Assembly: GCA_964247975.1 (NCBI GenBank)
Contig: CAXTWH010000023.1
Coordinates: 16,843 to 80,842 of the forward strand
DNA: 64,000 bases
Direction of reading: 5' to 3'
Source of the DNA: KBS-96 sp964247975
Lineage (GTDB): Bacteria; Acidobacteriota; Terriglobia; Bryobacterales; Bryobacteraceae
In this document: piece after piece, positions 26,297-35,869 of the stretch
How positions within the stretch are numbered: position 1 is the first letter of the stretch
How the letters are laid out: every line of letters starts with the position of its first letter
Position numbers and translations under genes: made by a program
The notes under the pieces: model-generated
Seen by the model: the letters and a program-made list of their open reading frames with translations, nothing else
Database searches by the model: none
What the model was told of the DNA's origin: nothing

Positions 26297-29200
26297 ATGA
26301 TTTGTATATCTGCAAGGACAGTTTCGTTCGTACTCCCGCTGATTCTTCTCACATTCCCCATAAACGGGCAAGTTGCCCGATCGTCTATCACGGGAACAGT
26401 TACCGATGGTAAAGGAGCACGGGTGCCGGGCGCTAAGGTCATCGCTACAGAGATTTTGACAGGATTGCAGCGGACAATCCAAACCAGCTCACAAGGGATT
26501 TATACGATGGCGGATTTGCCGGTCGGTAGCTTCCGCGTGGAATTCTCAAAGGCAGGTTTCGAGAATTTAATTGTTACGGATGTAAGACAAGAGGTTGGGC
26601 AAACGCGTACTCTGGATGCGGCTTTGAATGTTTCCGGAAAAAAAGAACAAACTACCGTCAATGAATCCACGGTTGAACTTGATAGGATCGACGCCGCATT
26701 AGGCCTGAATGTCGAGGTGAAACAAGTCGACGAATTGCCTATTAACGGTCGGAATTGGTCAACATTGACCACCCTTGTGCCAGGCGCAACCGACGCGGGC
26801 GCCGGCGATCAGCGCACAATTCGTTTTGTCGGACATGGGCTGGACGACAACAATCTAACGCTGGACGGCGTAGACGCAACAGCGGTGTTCAACCAGGAGC
26901 AACGGGAGTACGTACGACTCACGATCCCTCTTGACTCGATTCAGGAGTTCGATGTGAAAACTCAAACGTTCGGTGCTGATGTGGAAGGCGGGACGGCCGG
27001 CGCTCAGGTGTCGGTGATTTCCCCTTCCGGCACGAACAGCTTCCACGGAAGCGTGTTCGATTATTTCCGGAATAATGACATTGAGGCTCGATCGCCTTTC
27101 GATGGCGCTTCTCCGAATCCGTTCCTTCTCAATCAGTTTGGCGGATCCTTTGGTGGTCCGGTTCTAAAAAGTAAGCTCTTTTTTTATGCCAACTACGAGG
27201 GCTTACGCCAGAGGCTTGATGGAACACAAATCGGACAGGTGCCGAGTCCTGGTCTAATTGCGCGAGCTTCAGCTACGTCTCCGGCCTTGCTTCCTCTCCT
27301 GCACGCTTATCCCAGCGGCACTTCACCTACATCGAAGCCCGATGTTTGGAACTACGTCGCCGACGGTCGTTTAATCGACAACGAAGACTCGGGCATGATC
27401 CGGCTGGATTATCGTTTTTCGGATAGAACCACGGCCTTCGTCCGCTATAACCATGACGAGGCTGTGTCCACCACACCAACGGGTAATCTCATTGCCCTCA
27501 CAAAATTCGACACCAAGTTCAATAATGGTGAGTTCGAACTGCTCAAAGTCTTCACCCCTACGGTGGTGAACGAATTCAAATTTGGGCTGAACCAGGATCA
27601 GTATCACACTGGAACTGTTAGTCCGACACCCTACACAATCAGCGTCGCGGGATTGAGCTCTCTTACCGGCAACACAACCTCGGATAATCCGTCGAAGATC
27701 CTCAGTTTTGCCGACGATCTCTCCTGGTCCAAGGGCGGACACACGCTGAAGTTTGGTTTTGAAGCCAAAGCTTATTCCGTGAATCAGGGCACGTCCAGTA
27801 GTGGAACGCTGAGCTACAGTTCGACCGCTGCTTTTGCTCTCAACCGAATCAATACGGCCACTTACAAAGCCATATTACCCCTGGTTCGGCAGCGAAAGAC
27901 CGAATACTTTGCTTATGCCGAAGACGAATGGAAGGTGTCGAGTAATCTAACAATCAATGCGGGTGTTCGCTACAACGTGTTCAATGCGTTGCAGGCGTTG
28001 AACCACAATGATGCTCCGTTCGACTTCGGCACCTGCGGCGGTTATTGCCCGCGCACTGCCTCCTATTTCAATCCGCGCTATAACGACATCGATCCTCGGC
28101 TAGGTGTTGCGTGGTCGCATGGTGACACTGTAGTAAGGGCCGGCGCAGGAATTTACCATACTGATGGCCAGGTAGACGATCAAAACCTGCCGATCTCCAA
28201 CATCGTTCCGAGTTATACATTCAATGGTGCGAACCCGGTGTTCCAAGGGCTTTCTTATCCGCTAAACCCCTATCTGTCATATGCAGAAAACGGCGGTCTC
28301 GGCGTCATAACACCGCGTGACCTGGACCGAAATCGGAAAGATATGTACGTCGCTGCCTGGACCTTTTCGTTGCAGGAAACACTGCCTTACAAGATTCTTG
28401 GAACGCTCAGTTATCTGGGCAATAAGGGCACAAATGTGCTAACCACCACCTACGTTAATTTGGCTGACCCAGTTACCGGAAAGGTTCCCTATCCCCAGTT
28501 TGGCCCAATCACCTGGCGCGGTGATGTCGGGAATAGCACCTTCCATGCATTACAGTTCAATGCGCGTCGCGCTTTCTCGAATGGTTTTCTGCTGACATCA
28601 AACTACATGTGGTCCCATTCAATTAACGACGGCAGCATCGGCGGAGGAGATTCGGATACGGTGCAGAATTCATTCTGCCGCGCTTGTGACAAAGCGGATA
28701 GCGACTACGACATCCGGCAACTCTTTAATTTGTCGACGGTATATCAAATCCCGTTTGGGGCCGGCAAACGATTGCTGAACTCGCCTGGCATCTGGCGTTC
28801 GATCCTCGGCAACTTTGAAGTGAGTGCGATTGGTACAGCGCAAACCGGCTTACCGGTAAACATCACCATCGACCGTCTTAATAGCGCCGTCCCCGGAAAC
28901 TTCGCCATTAGCGGTTCAACACGCCCTAACCTTGTACACGGCGTGTCGCTGACCCCTGCAGGTGGTTCCATCCCGCGCAATTGGATTAATCCAGCAGCGT
29001 TCTCGGTCCCGGCAGCGGGCACGTTCGGCAATTTGGGCCGAAATGCATTTCGCGCTCCGAGATTATCCCAATTGGACCTCGGTGTCTCAAAATTTATAAC
29101 GGTAACTGAGCGCCTTTCCATCCGGCTGCGAGGAGATTTATTTAACGTGTTTAACCGGGCTCAGTACGGCGCACCGAATGCGGATCTCGGCTCAGTAAAC

Positions 29201-29320
29201 GGGGCCGGCGTCCTGACGCCGAACTCTAATTTCGGCGTCATCACGAACACGATCACGCCTTATGCGACAGGCCGAGGGACCCCGCGAGAGCTGCAAGTAT
29301 CGGCCAAGATAGTGTTCTAG
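26297..29320 (+). CDS. TonB-dependent receptor with carboxypeptidase-regulatory-like N-terminal domain (Oar-like)
   Basis: Outer-membrane receptor of about 1007 residues. It has a signal peptide (ICISARTVSFVLPLILLTF, cleavage near INGQ), a carboxypeptidase-regulatory domain (SSITGTVTDGKGARVPGAKV), a plug region with VDELPINGRNWSTLTTLVPG and NNLTLDGVDATAVFN, and a C-terminal barrel ending LQVSAKIVF. The frame could begin at a TTG at 26270, but the ATG at 26297 places the signal peptide at the very N-terminus; neither has a clear Shine-Dalgarno. It is not obviously in an operon. It resembles the receptor at 9814 in layout but differs strongly in sequence, so it is not a recent duplicate. The transported compound is unknown. 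Confidence 0.92.
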   Translation: MICISARTVSFVLPLILLTFPINGQVARSSITGTVTDGKGARVPGAKVIATEILTGLQRTIQTSSQGIYTMADLPVGSFRVEFSKAGFENLIVTDVRQEVGQTRTLDAALNVSGKKEQTTVNESTVELDRIDAALGLNVEVKQVDELPINGRNWSTLTTLVPGATDAGAGDQRTIRFVGHGLDDNNLTLDGVDATAVFNQEQREYVRLTIPLDSIQEFDVKTQTFGADVEGGTAGAQVSVISPSGTNSFHGSVFDYFRNNDIEARSPFDGASPNPFLLNQFGGSFGGPVLKSKLFFYANYEGLRQRLDGTQIGQVPSPGLIARASATSPALLPLLHAYPSGTSPTSKPDVWNYVADGRLIDNEDSGMIRLDYRFSDRTTAFVRYNHDEAVSTTPTGNLIALTKFDTKFNNGEFELLKVFTPTVVNEFKFGLNQDQYHTGTVSPTPYTISVAGLSSLTGNTTSDNPSKILSFADDLSWSKGGHTLKFGFEAKAYSVNQGTSSSGTLSYSSTAAFALNRINTATYKAILPLVRQRKTEYFAYAEDEWKVSSNLTINAGVRYNVFNALQALNHNDAPFDFGTCGGYCPRTASYFNPRYNDIDPRLGVAWSHGDTVVRAGAGIYHTDGQVDDQNLPISNIVPSYTFNGANPVFQGLSYPLNPYLSYAENGGLGVITPRDLDRNRKDMYVAAWTFSLQETLPYKILGTLSYLGNKGTNVLTTTYVNLADPVTGKVPYPQFGPITWRGDVGNSTFHALQFNARRAFSNGFLLTSNYMWSHSINDGSIGGGDSDTVQNSFCRACDKADSDYDIRQLFNLSTVYQIPFGAGKRLLNSPGIWRSILGNFEVSAIGTAQTGLPVNITIDRLNSAVPGNFAISGSTRPNLVHGVSLTPAGGSIPRNWINPAAFSVPAAGTFGNLGRNAFRAPRLSQLDLGVSKFITVTERLSIRLRGDLFNVFNRAQYGAPNADLGSVNGAGVLTPNSNFGVITNTITPYATGRGTPRELQVSAKIVF

Positions 29321-29474
29321 ATATCGTCAACGTTTTAAAGGGCTTGTTGTTGAACAGATCACCAGCTAGAAACGATCTTGTTATTTTTTACATGCGCTTC
29401 TGTTATGCTTTGTAGCATCAGTTTCCTATTTACATTGTGAGAAGTTACGGCAGAAAACTTCGGAGATAAGAAAT

Positions 29475-30167
29475 ATGAGACACATCGCATTCATTGCGCT
29501 TCTTGTTCTTTCGCCGGTTCTGCAGGCAGGTCAAGTCGCCAACCCCGGTGATTTAAGCGCAAACGATTTTCTGGACTGGTCTTCAATCGGACCAGCCGGA
29601 ACGGTGATTGCTGCTCCGACTTCTTTTGTTTCAAATAGCGGAAGCACGATCAACATCGACATGCCTGCGCCGCCAAATAATCAGTTTTTGTTTACTGAAG
29701 TACAACCTTCCACTGCGCCAACGCAGTATAGTTTCAGTTCTGGCGATTTCCTGCTTCACTTTACGACTGGTTCTGATCGTGGTGTTCCCTCCCTACGGTT
29801 TACGTTTGCACAGCCAGTCTACGGTTTTGGAACGTTTATTGATGTGGGCGCACCCACCTACTCCGCACAACTCTCTTTTAATTCAGCCGACGGGGGCGGC
29901 GTAGCGAACGTTACAGGGGTAAGCACTGGCGCGCCTGATGGGTCAGCTCCGTTCATTGGCTTTACTTCCACTACACCGGTCACCAGCATTAACTTCTATG
30001 CAGCGGCGGGGAACAATTCAGCCAATCAGTTTGCCATTGATCGAATTGAGCTTCTGACGGAACTGCCTTCCACAGCAACTCCAGAAAGTCCCATGCTGTT
30101 CCTTATCGGTTTGGGATTGCTGTTCATCAGCCTTCTGCGCTTTCGAAGAATCAATCGCACTAACTAG
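29475..30167 (+). CDS. Secreted protein with PEP-CTERM-like sorting signal
   Basis: A 230-residue exported protein. An N-terminal signal peptide (RHIAFIALLVLSPVLQAGQ) precedes a beta-rich body with little recognisable homology (DFLDWSSIGPAGTV..., LRFTFAQPVYGFGTFID). The C-terminus is tripartite: a Pro-Glu-containing TPESP, a hydrophobic helix MLFLIGLGLLFISLL and the basic tail RFRRINR. This matches the PEP-CTERM layout recognised by exosortase, which removes the tail and attaches the protein to the cell surface or exopolysaccharide. GGAGATAAG lies 4 nt upstream of the ATG. No exosortase gene is in the window. A terminator follows at 30256. Confidence 0.72.
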   Translation: MRHIAFIALLVLSPVLQAGQVANPGDLSANDFLDWSSIGPAGTVIAAPTSFVSNSGSTINIDMPAPPNNQFLFTEVQPSTAPTQYSFSSGDFLLHFTTGSDRGVPSLRFTFAQPVYGFGTFIDVGAPTYSAQLSFNSADGGGVANVTGVSTGAPDGSAPFIGFTSTTPVTSINFYAAAGNNSANQFAIDRIELLTELPSTATPESPMLFLIGLGLLFISLLRFRRINRTN

Positions 30168-30255
30168 AGCTTAAACTTGCAACCCGTTATAAACAGCGGC
30201 AACTGTTCTCTCTTCGACACCAAATATTCATACTCTCGTCACCACAACTTACTTT

Positions 30256-30300
30256 AAAACCGCTATTCTCCGCGAGGGGTCATAGCGGTTTTCTTTCTTT
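30256..30300 (+). terminator. Rho-independent terminator
   Basis: An 11-bp stem (AAAACCGCTAT / ATAGCGGTTTT) with a 15-nt loop, followed by CTTTCTTT. It lies about 90 bp after the PEP-CTERM-like gene and 25 bp before the next start codon, so the next gene must have its own promoter or read-through. Confidence 0.75.
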
Positions 30301-30324
30301 GCGCTGGCTTCCAGGGAGTTTTTG

Positions 30325-31623
30325 ATGAATTTATTCAGTTATCGAAGCTTAGGCTTGCTCATGCTCATTTCAGGCTGCTGTTTCGCCCAAACGCAAACCG
30401 CGCCGGGCGCAGGAAACAGCACGGCGGTTCAAATCAGCCGCAAGTCGCCGATGGTTCAATCCGCTTATAGATTCCTGATCGGCCAAGCCGAAGGATTGGT
30501 GGAGAGCTCGCTGCGCGCCCAAACATTCGACGCTATCGCCAATCCGCAAACCTGCATTGAGCATCGCGCCAACTTAAACGCCGCAACACGGCAGGCGATT
30601 TTAGATCAATTGATTGCGGAAGGCTTGGTAAACGTTCAGGACGGAAACAGCATTCCAGGCGGCTTGGCGGCGGGCGTATTTCCGCCGGTATTAAACGACA
30701 ATACCGACTGTCCGCATCTACCCCAGCCATTCTATTCCGCGCCGGGCAGCAGTTTTGGCGGACACCATTCTTATCCGGGCGGTCTGCCGGTTCATGAATC
30801 AAACAACGACACAGCCGATTTCAATCTTGCTCGTGAATACCGCCTTGTGTACGGCCACGATAACAGCCAGGGTGTACCTACAATCAACACCACCGCCATT
30901 CGGCAACTGCAGTTTCAGCCGAATGACAGCATCACTATTGACCAGGATATTATCATTGGCGCTCCGCTCTGGCATGACTGGGCCAAGACAATGGTGTTCC
31001 AATGGAATGCGGACGGCACCGAGTTTCAGGAATTAAATTTCGGCGGCAGTGGAACAAACGACAACTACGGAACCCCGGGCGATTCCCGCACCGGCGGCCA
31101 TCACATTCTCAGCATTGCGGAAGCAATGAAGCGCGGCTTGTTTCCGGGCTTTGTGATTGCCCAAGCCTCCGCCCATTCCGCGCCAACCAGCGGCAATGAA
31201 TACAAAGTAGTGAACTGGCTGCGCGCTGCCGCAGTTATGGCCCGGATTGATCCAGTGCAGCAGGGTTATTTGATGAAAGACAATGCTGGCAACTATCGCC
31301 TTCCGGCATTACGCAAATTGGGCGATGTGGATCTGCTGGCCGCCGGACAAACCAACGTGCTGGTTGAATACGAACTGCACAATCTTTCAGACGCTGATTT
31401 CACTTTCTCCGGTCCGGCAGTGGCGGGCATCCAAGTTGTACTGGCTGACGTAGCGCCGAGCTTCGGCTACGACCCCACCGACAAAGCAAAATACAACAAC
31501 CAGTTCCGCAATGTAGTGTTAAGCCATTTCACGGCGGAACACTTGTTTATCATCTATAGCAACAGTGGACGTGACGGCGTGAAATCTGAAATTCAAAAAC
31601 TGGTGGATGCCGGCGTTTTATAA
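30325..31623 (+). CDS. Exported protein with HD-hydrolase-like histidine/aspartate motifs
   Basis: A 432-residue protein with a signal sequence that contains a lipobox-like ISGC (Cys18), so it is probably a lipoprotein. The ATG at 30325 has AGGGAG 6 nt upstream. The body shows the metal-ligand order of HD-superfamily phosphohydrolases: GGHHSYPGGLPVH (His147, His148, His157), PLWHDWAKT (His217-Asp218), TGGHHILSIAEAMKRG (His259, His260) and QASAHSAP (His284). In HD enzymes these bind one or two metal ions and hydrolyse phosphate esters, including nucleotides. The assignment comes from motif spacing alone. An exported HD enzyme is unusual because most act on cytoplasmic nucleotides. No partner is obvious; the PEP-CTERM-like gene lies upstream behind a terminator. 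Confidence 0.6.
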   Translation: MNLFSYRSLGLLMLISGCCFAQTQTAPGAGNSTAVQISRKSPMVQSAYRFLIGQAEGLVESSLRAQTFDAIANPQTCIEHRANLNAATRQAILDQLIAEGLVNVQDGNSIPGGLAAGVFPPVLNDNTDCPHLPQPFYSAPGSSFGGHHSYPGGLPVHESNNDTADFNLAREYRLVYGHDNSQGVPTINTTAIRQLQFQPNDSITIDQDIIIGAPLWHDWAKTMVFQWNADGTEFQELNFGGSGTNDNYGTPGDSRTGGHHILSIAEAMKRGLFPGFVIAQASAHSAPTSGNEYKVVNWLRAAAVMARIDPVQQGYLMKDNAGNYRLPALRKLGDVDLLAAGQTNVLVEYELHNLSDADFTFSGPAVAGIQVVLADVAPSFGYDPTDKAKYNNQFRNVVLSHFTAEHLFIIYSNSGRDGVKSEIQKLVDAGVL

Positions 31624-31670
31624 ATCAAAACTCGCGTGAACCCGAACGCCATTACAGTGTGACGGTGGAC

Positions 31671-31753
31671 ATGTTTCGGATTGCGCTCGCCAACGTCCGG
31701 TTCCCGGTAACTCACGAGGAATCGGTCAGTTGGCGGAGCAAGCCATCTCCGAG
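31671..31753 (+). pseudogene. Possible N-terminal fragment of a carbon-nitrogen hydrolase, frameshifted
   Basis: From an ATG at 31671 the plus strand reads MFRIALANVRFPVTHEESV, then after a one-base loss at 31728-31729 continues in the next frame as LAEQAISE. This resembles the first strand and helix of nitrilase-family hydrolases. Nothing recognisable follows, so this would be a short truncated remnant. It is based on memory of the family's N-terminus only. Confidence 0.35.
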
Positions 31754-31947
31754 GTTCAGATAGCCGTATTGAGCCATGATCTTTTCCGCATTCAGACCTG
31801 TTTTATACCAGCCCGTTATCCGCATCAAGATCAAGCCTGTACCCGCGATCTGGGGCCATCCGCCCCGGATGGCCGGATCACGATCCAGCAAAGTTCCAGT
31901 CTCAACAGCGCTGATTATGATATTAAGCGCGGTAGCCCGCCAAACCT
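31712..31947 (-). pseudogene. Remnant of a DUF433 (VapB-like antitoxin) gene
   Basis: Minus-strand frame without a start codon, between the DUF1501 stop and the fragment above. It reads ISAVETGTLLDRDPAIRGG, then WPQIAGTG and ITGWYKTGLNAEKIMAQYGY, closely following the DUF433 pattern (sites of the type DP-x-x-x-GG-P-x-I-x-GT and WY-x-x-G-x-x-x-E-I). The usual C-terminal helix (LAQVHAALAYYH-type) is replaced by an unrelated run to a TGA at 31712. It lacks both ends and is therefore a decayed copy, not a working antitoxin gene. Confidence 0.6.
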
Positions 31948-31956
31948 GCTGTTGAA

Positions 31957-33405
31957 CTAAGCCCGCAGTGCTTCCACGATCTTTCCTTTGCCGTTATTCG
32001 TGACGTAAAAGGGCCGCTTTTCAATCTCGTAATAAGTATCAGGAGCAATGCCCAGCGCCGCATAAATCGTGGCGTGCAGGTCATCAATAATCACGGGATT
32101 CTCAATAATCTTGCAAGGCCGCTCGTCCGCCGTTTTGCCATAAAGTTTTCCTTTGGGCGTTCCGCCGCCGAACATCAGCACGCAGCCTGCTTCCGTAAAG
32201 TGCCGGTGCATGCCGTAGTGCTTCGGCTCCGTCATCACCGCAGGCTGCTGCACCTGTTCTTTCACCTGCTGCCCCGGCTTGCCTTCCACCATCATGTCGC
32301 GCCCGAACTCACTGGCTAATACCACCAATGTTCGGTCCAGCAAACCGCGCTGTTCCAGATCAAGAATCAACTGCGCAATCGGCGCGTCCACCTCCTGCTT
32401 CATACCTGCCGCGCGGGTGTGGCCGTTTTCATGAGTATCCCAATAACGGAAAGGAATGTACTCGGTGGTCACTTCCACAAAACGCGCTCCTGCTTCCACC
32501 AATCGCCGCGCTAACAAGCAGCCTAATCCAAACCGCCCGGTGTTGTAGATGTCATAAGTCGGCTTCGGTTCCAGGCTCAGGTCAAATGCCTTTGCAGCGG
32601 GTGAGTTCAGGAGCCGATGAGCATTCTCCACCGAACGCGCCAGGCTTTCCCGCTGGAAATCACTGCCGTACTGCGTCACTGGACTGGCCGCCACGAGTTG
32701 CTTATAAAGCTCGTAACGCTGTGTGAACCTGGTTCGCCCGATGTTTTCCGAAGGACGCGTGCGGGCTACCGCATCATTCGGGTCGGAAATCAGAAACGGC
32801 GAATGCTCGCTGCCTAAAAAACCGGCGGTATGAAACGCTTTCACGGCATCGCTTTCTCCACCGATTTCCAAATTCTGGCCGATGTCGATAAACGCGGGAA
32901 TGTCCGGGTTGCGGGGCCCCAGGGTTCGGGAAATCACCGCGCCCATGTGCGGCGCAGCAACCGACTGCGGCGGCGGGTAGCCGGTATGCCAATGGAACTG
33001 GTGGCGCGAATGGAGAATGAACCCCAAATCGCCAACGCGATGCGAACGCATCAGAGTTCCGCGATCCATCACGCTGCCGATCTTCTCCAAGCCTTGCGAA
33101 AGTTTGATGTTATCGACGGCGGTATCAATGCTTGGAAATGTGCTGAGAACGGCGTTCGATTCCAAACCTGATTGGTAAGGCGTGTATCGCTTGGGATCGA
33201 AAGTTTCGGTTTGCGCCATGCCGCCCGCCATCCACAATAAAATCACGCTATCAGCGCGGGCTACCGGCTTGGTAGTGCCTGCCACTAAGCGCGGTTCTTT
33301 TCCGGCCAGCGCGGCCAAGGCTGCCGCTCCGGTAGCACGCATAAAGTGGCGGCGATTCAATCCGCTCGTGATCGCTTGGACAATTCGTTGTTCGTCACGG
33401 TTCAT
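31957..33405 (-). CDS. DUF1501 protein, Tat-exported
   Basis: A 482-residue protein of the DUF1501 family (alkaline-phosphatase/sulfatase-like fold, function unproven). It has a twin-arginine type leader (NRRHFMRATGAAALAALAG), then VILLWMAGGMAQTETFDPK, an internal VVLASEFGRDMMVEG and a late GCVLMFGGGTPKGKLYG, GATPD-like end. Family members are nearly always encoded next to DUF1549/DUF1553 cytochromes, as here (13 bp downstream of the 33419 gene). The pair probably forms one periplasmic redox or hydrolytic unit for polymer degradation, as suggested in Planctomycetota. Confidence 0.9.
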   Translation of the reverse strand: MNRDEQRIVQAITSGLNRRHFMRATGAAALAALAGKEPRLVAGTTKPVARADSVILLWMAGGMAQTETFDPKRYTPYQSGLESNAVLSTFPSIDTAVDNIKLSQGLEKIGSVMDRGTLMRSHRVGDLGFILHSRHQFHWHTGYPPPQSVAAPHMGAVISRTLGPRNPDIPAFIDIGQNLEIGGESDAVKAFHTAGFLGSEHSPFLISDPNDAVARTRPSENIGRTRFTQRYELYKQLVAASPVTQYGSDFQRESLARSVENAHRLLNSPAAKAFDLSLEPKPTYDIYNTGRFGLGCLLARRLVEAGARFVEVTTEYIPFRYWDTHENGHTRAAGMKQEVDAPIAQLILDLEQRGLLDRTLVVLASEFGRDMMVEGKPGQQVKEQVQQPAVMTEPKHYGMHRHFTEAGCVLMFGGGTPKGKLYGKTADERPCKIIENPVIIDDLHATIYAALGIAPDTYYEIEKRPFYVTNNGKGKIVEALRA

Positions 33406-33418
33406 ATACTGCCTCCAC

Positions 33419-35749
33419 TTAATACAAATATTGAAAATCGGGATGAAGCATCATGCTCCACAAAAAATCTTGCAGCGCGGCAGGTTGTAGCGGTCTGGAA
33501 GTAGCACCGAAAAACTGCCGGGCAATGCGGGTTTCCTCCGGCGACGGCTCGCGTCCGAAAAGGCTTAAATACATTTGGCGTACTGCGCCATCAGCCGATG
33601 TCACCGTAGCCGGGAAGGGAACCGGCGGCTGGCCTTCCACCTTCACCAGGCGTTCCCCATCCGGTTGAGTCGGAAACAAAAAGAAGCGCACTGCTCCGCC
33701 AATATCGTCAGCGCGCGAACGGTCGTCCATTGCTACCGTACCGCGAATCCGTGTAAAGCCCAAACCTTCAATTGGGAAAACAAGCCGGGTGTTTAGCGGA
33801 ACAGAAATGCTTTTTCCTATCGGCATTTTGTCAGCAGTGATCGCTTGCTCGCTGAACTTGGAAATTGTGGGAATATCGGCCAGCCGCTTTGTTCCTTGCG
33901 GTCCGACTAGTTTCACATCGGCCCAACCGGCAATCGTACGGGACGGATCATAGGAGCCCACATCCTGCGTCAGCACCCAAAGTTGTTTTACGCCCGTGAT
34001 GTCCACATCGAAACTAACCTTGCCGCGCTTTAATACGCCGCTGTCGAACAAATTTTCCGGCGCTGGCGGAAGCTGCCCCAACAATCGCAGCGAACCGCGT
34101 TTTAACGTGTTCTCCAGCGTGTTGCCGTTTACCAGTTCTAAAGCCTGAAAGGTAGTGGCGTGGTTATCGCGAGTGGTAAACACTTGGTCGCGGATAGGAC
34201 GGCCTAGCGCCAGCGTTAAGGGAGAGGATTTCAGTTCCCAATTCCGCACAAACACCGCATCTCGTCCCTGCGGCTTCGTGCGCCACTCGCCAGTAACGGC
34301 GGAAACAGAATCGGCAAACTGTTCAGCAGAAAGACGGCGCACCTGCGGACCGCGAAACACATACAATTTTTCCGGCTGCTCGGTGGTCACGAGGGAAGGC
34401 ATCTGGTAAGCCTGCGAAGTTAGTATTTCCCGCAACAGGTAATGCAGATCATTGCCGTGGGCGGTGAAATCGGAAGCCAGCCAGTCCAATAAATCCGCAT
34501 TCCAGGGCTCCGCATCCATATCATCTACGTTCTGCACCAAGCCTCTTCCGAAAATCTTCTGCCAATAGCGGTTCACAATCGTTCGCGGAACGCGCCCGTT
34601 ACGCGGATCGGTAAAGAACCGCGCCGCCGCTGCATGTCGTTCCTGAAGCGAAGCGCCCGCCGGAACAGAACCCAGTTCGGGATACAACACTTGCGGCTCC
34701 ACAAACGTTCCCTGTTTCACATCGCAGCGAACCAGCTCCAGCTTCGAATCGAGCGCAAACAAGGCAGCCATGCCGTAGGATTGGCGCAGTTTGTATTTGT
34801 TTATAAAACTGTCGTGGCAGGAAGCGCATTTTAAATTAATGCCGAGAAACACCTGCCCGGTATTCTGGGCCGCTTGCATGTACGGCGTTTGGCTCGCGTT
34901 CACCGTGCCGCGCCAGTTTACGCCAAGCAGAAAGCCTTCGGGGTCTTTCTCGTCCTTGGGATTCACCAGCGCGTCAATCATGCGGTCATACGGTATGTTT
35001 TCTTCCAGCGCGTTCAACAACCAGGGCGTAATTGATTTCCGCTCGCCGGCATAGTTTACGCCCGTATCGTTGCGCAGCAGATCGTTCCACCAGCTAATCC
35101 AGTTCTGCGCGTACATTTCCCGATCAGCCAGCAGCGCATCCACCAGGTGTTCCCGTTTATGCGGATCGCGGTCGTTGAGAAAGCGGTTCAACTGATTCAC
35201 TGTCGGCGGCAAACCCCATAAATCGAAATAAACGCGCCGGGCATATAAAGCATCGGAAATCGGCTGGCCGAACGTCAGATTGTGCTTTGCCAGATAGTCG
35301 GCGATAAACCGGTCAATCGGGTTCGGTTGCTTTCCCGGCGGCAGCGCCGGTTGACGTGGGGCAATGGGCGCCACCCATCGCGCTTGAACCAGTTCCTTGT
35401 TCGTTTCCGGCCACACCGCGCCTTCATCAATCCAAATCCGAAGCACATCAATCTGTTCGCTGGAAAGCGGTCCGCCGACGGGCGGCATCAACGCTCCGTG
35501 CTGCCCGGTTATCTTCTGAATCAGCAGACTTCCCTGGCTGTTGCCGGGAACAATCGCCGGGCCGTTCATTCCGCCTTTCAAAACAGCATCACGATCGGCA
35601 AAAGATAATCCGGCAGGCGGTTTGTCCCCGTTGTGACAAGGCGCGCAGCGGGCAGCGAGAATCGGATGCACTTGGGTAGCGAAATCAACACCGAAAACAA
35701 ACGGAGTTGCGGTTAAAAAAACCGCTGCAACTGCCAATCGAAGGCGCAA
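33419..35749 (-). CDS. Planctomycete-type cytochrome c with DUF1549 and DUF1553 domains
   Basis: An exported protein of about 776 residues. I chose a TTG start at 35749, because AAGGGGG lies 5 nt upstream and the signal peptide RLRLAVAAVFLTATPFVFG begins there; the frame also reaches a GTG at 35776. It has an N-terminal PSCyt1 cytochrome c with CAPCH (about residue 30), then DUF1549 (about 120-330, containing a second Cys-rich LKCASCHDSFINK) and DUF1553 (about 370-760, PRTIVNRYWQKIFGRGLV). The protein should carry c-type haem in the periplasm and pass electrons to or from the co-transcribed DUF1501 protein. The biochemical role of the pair is not established. Confidence 0.92.
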   Translation of the reverse strand: MRLRLAVAAVFLTATPFVFGVDFATQVHPILAARCAPCHNGDKPPAGLSFADRDAVLKGGMNGPAIVPGNSQGSLLIQKITGQHGALMPPVGGPLSSEQIDVLRIWIDEGAVWPETNKELVQARWVAPIAPRQPALPPGKQPNPIDRFIADYLAKHNLTFGQPISDALYARRVYFDLWGLPPTVNQLNRFLNDRDPHKREHLVDALLADREMYAQNWISWWNDLLRNDTGVNYAGERKSITPWLLNALEENIPYDRMIDALVNPKDEKDPEGFLLGVNWRGTVNASQTPYMQAAQNTGQVFLGINLKCASCHDSFINKYKLRQSYGMAALFALDSKLELVRCDVKQGTFVEPQVLYPELGSVPAGASLQERHAAAARFFTDPRNGRVPRTIVNRYWQKIFGRGLVQNVDDMDAEPWNADLLDWLASDFTAHGNDLHYLLREILTSQAYQMPSLVTTEQPEKLYVFRGPQVRRLSAEQFADSVSAVTGEWRTKPQGRDAVFVRNWELKSSPLTLALGRPIRDQVFTTRDNHATTFQALELVNGNTLENTLKRGSLRLLGQLPPAPENLFDSGVLKRGKVSFDVDITGVKQLWVLTQDVGSYDPSRTIAGWADVKLVGPQGTKRLADIPTISKFSEQAITADKMPIGKSISVPLNTRLVFPIEGLGFTRIRGTVAMDDRSRADDIGGAVRFFLFPTQPDGERLVKVEGQPPVPFPATVTSADGAVRQMYLSLFGREPSPEETRIARQFFGATSRPLQPAALQDFLWSMMLHPDFQYLY

Positions 35750-35869
35750 GGAAACCCCCTTAGGGCAAGCTATCACAAATTGTTTGTTGTTTGGCGGCGT
35801 TCCGGTGAACTGTCTTTCTACGCCGAATTGAGATGATTTCTATGTAGATCAGACTGTGGAAACAAAACA

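Noticed and set aside
31730..31960. 76-codon plus-strand frame after the HD gene
   Set aside because: It is the shadow of the minus-strand DUF433 remnant and shares only its first residues with the carbon-nitrogen hydrolase fragment.
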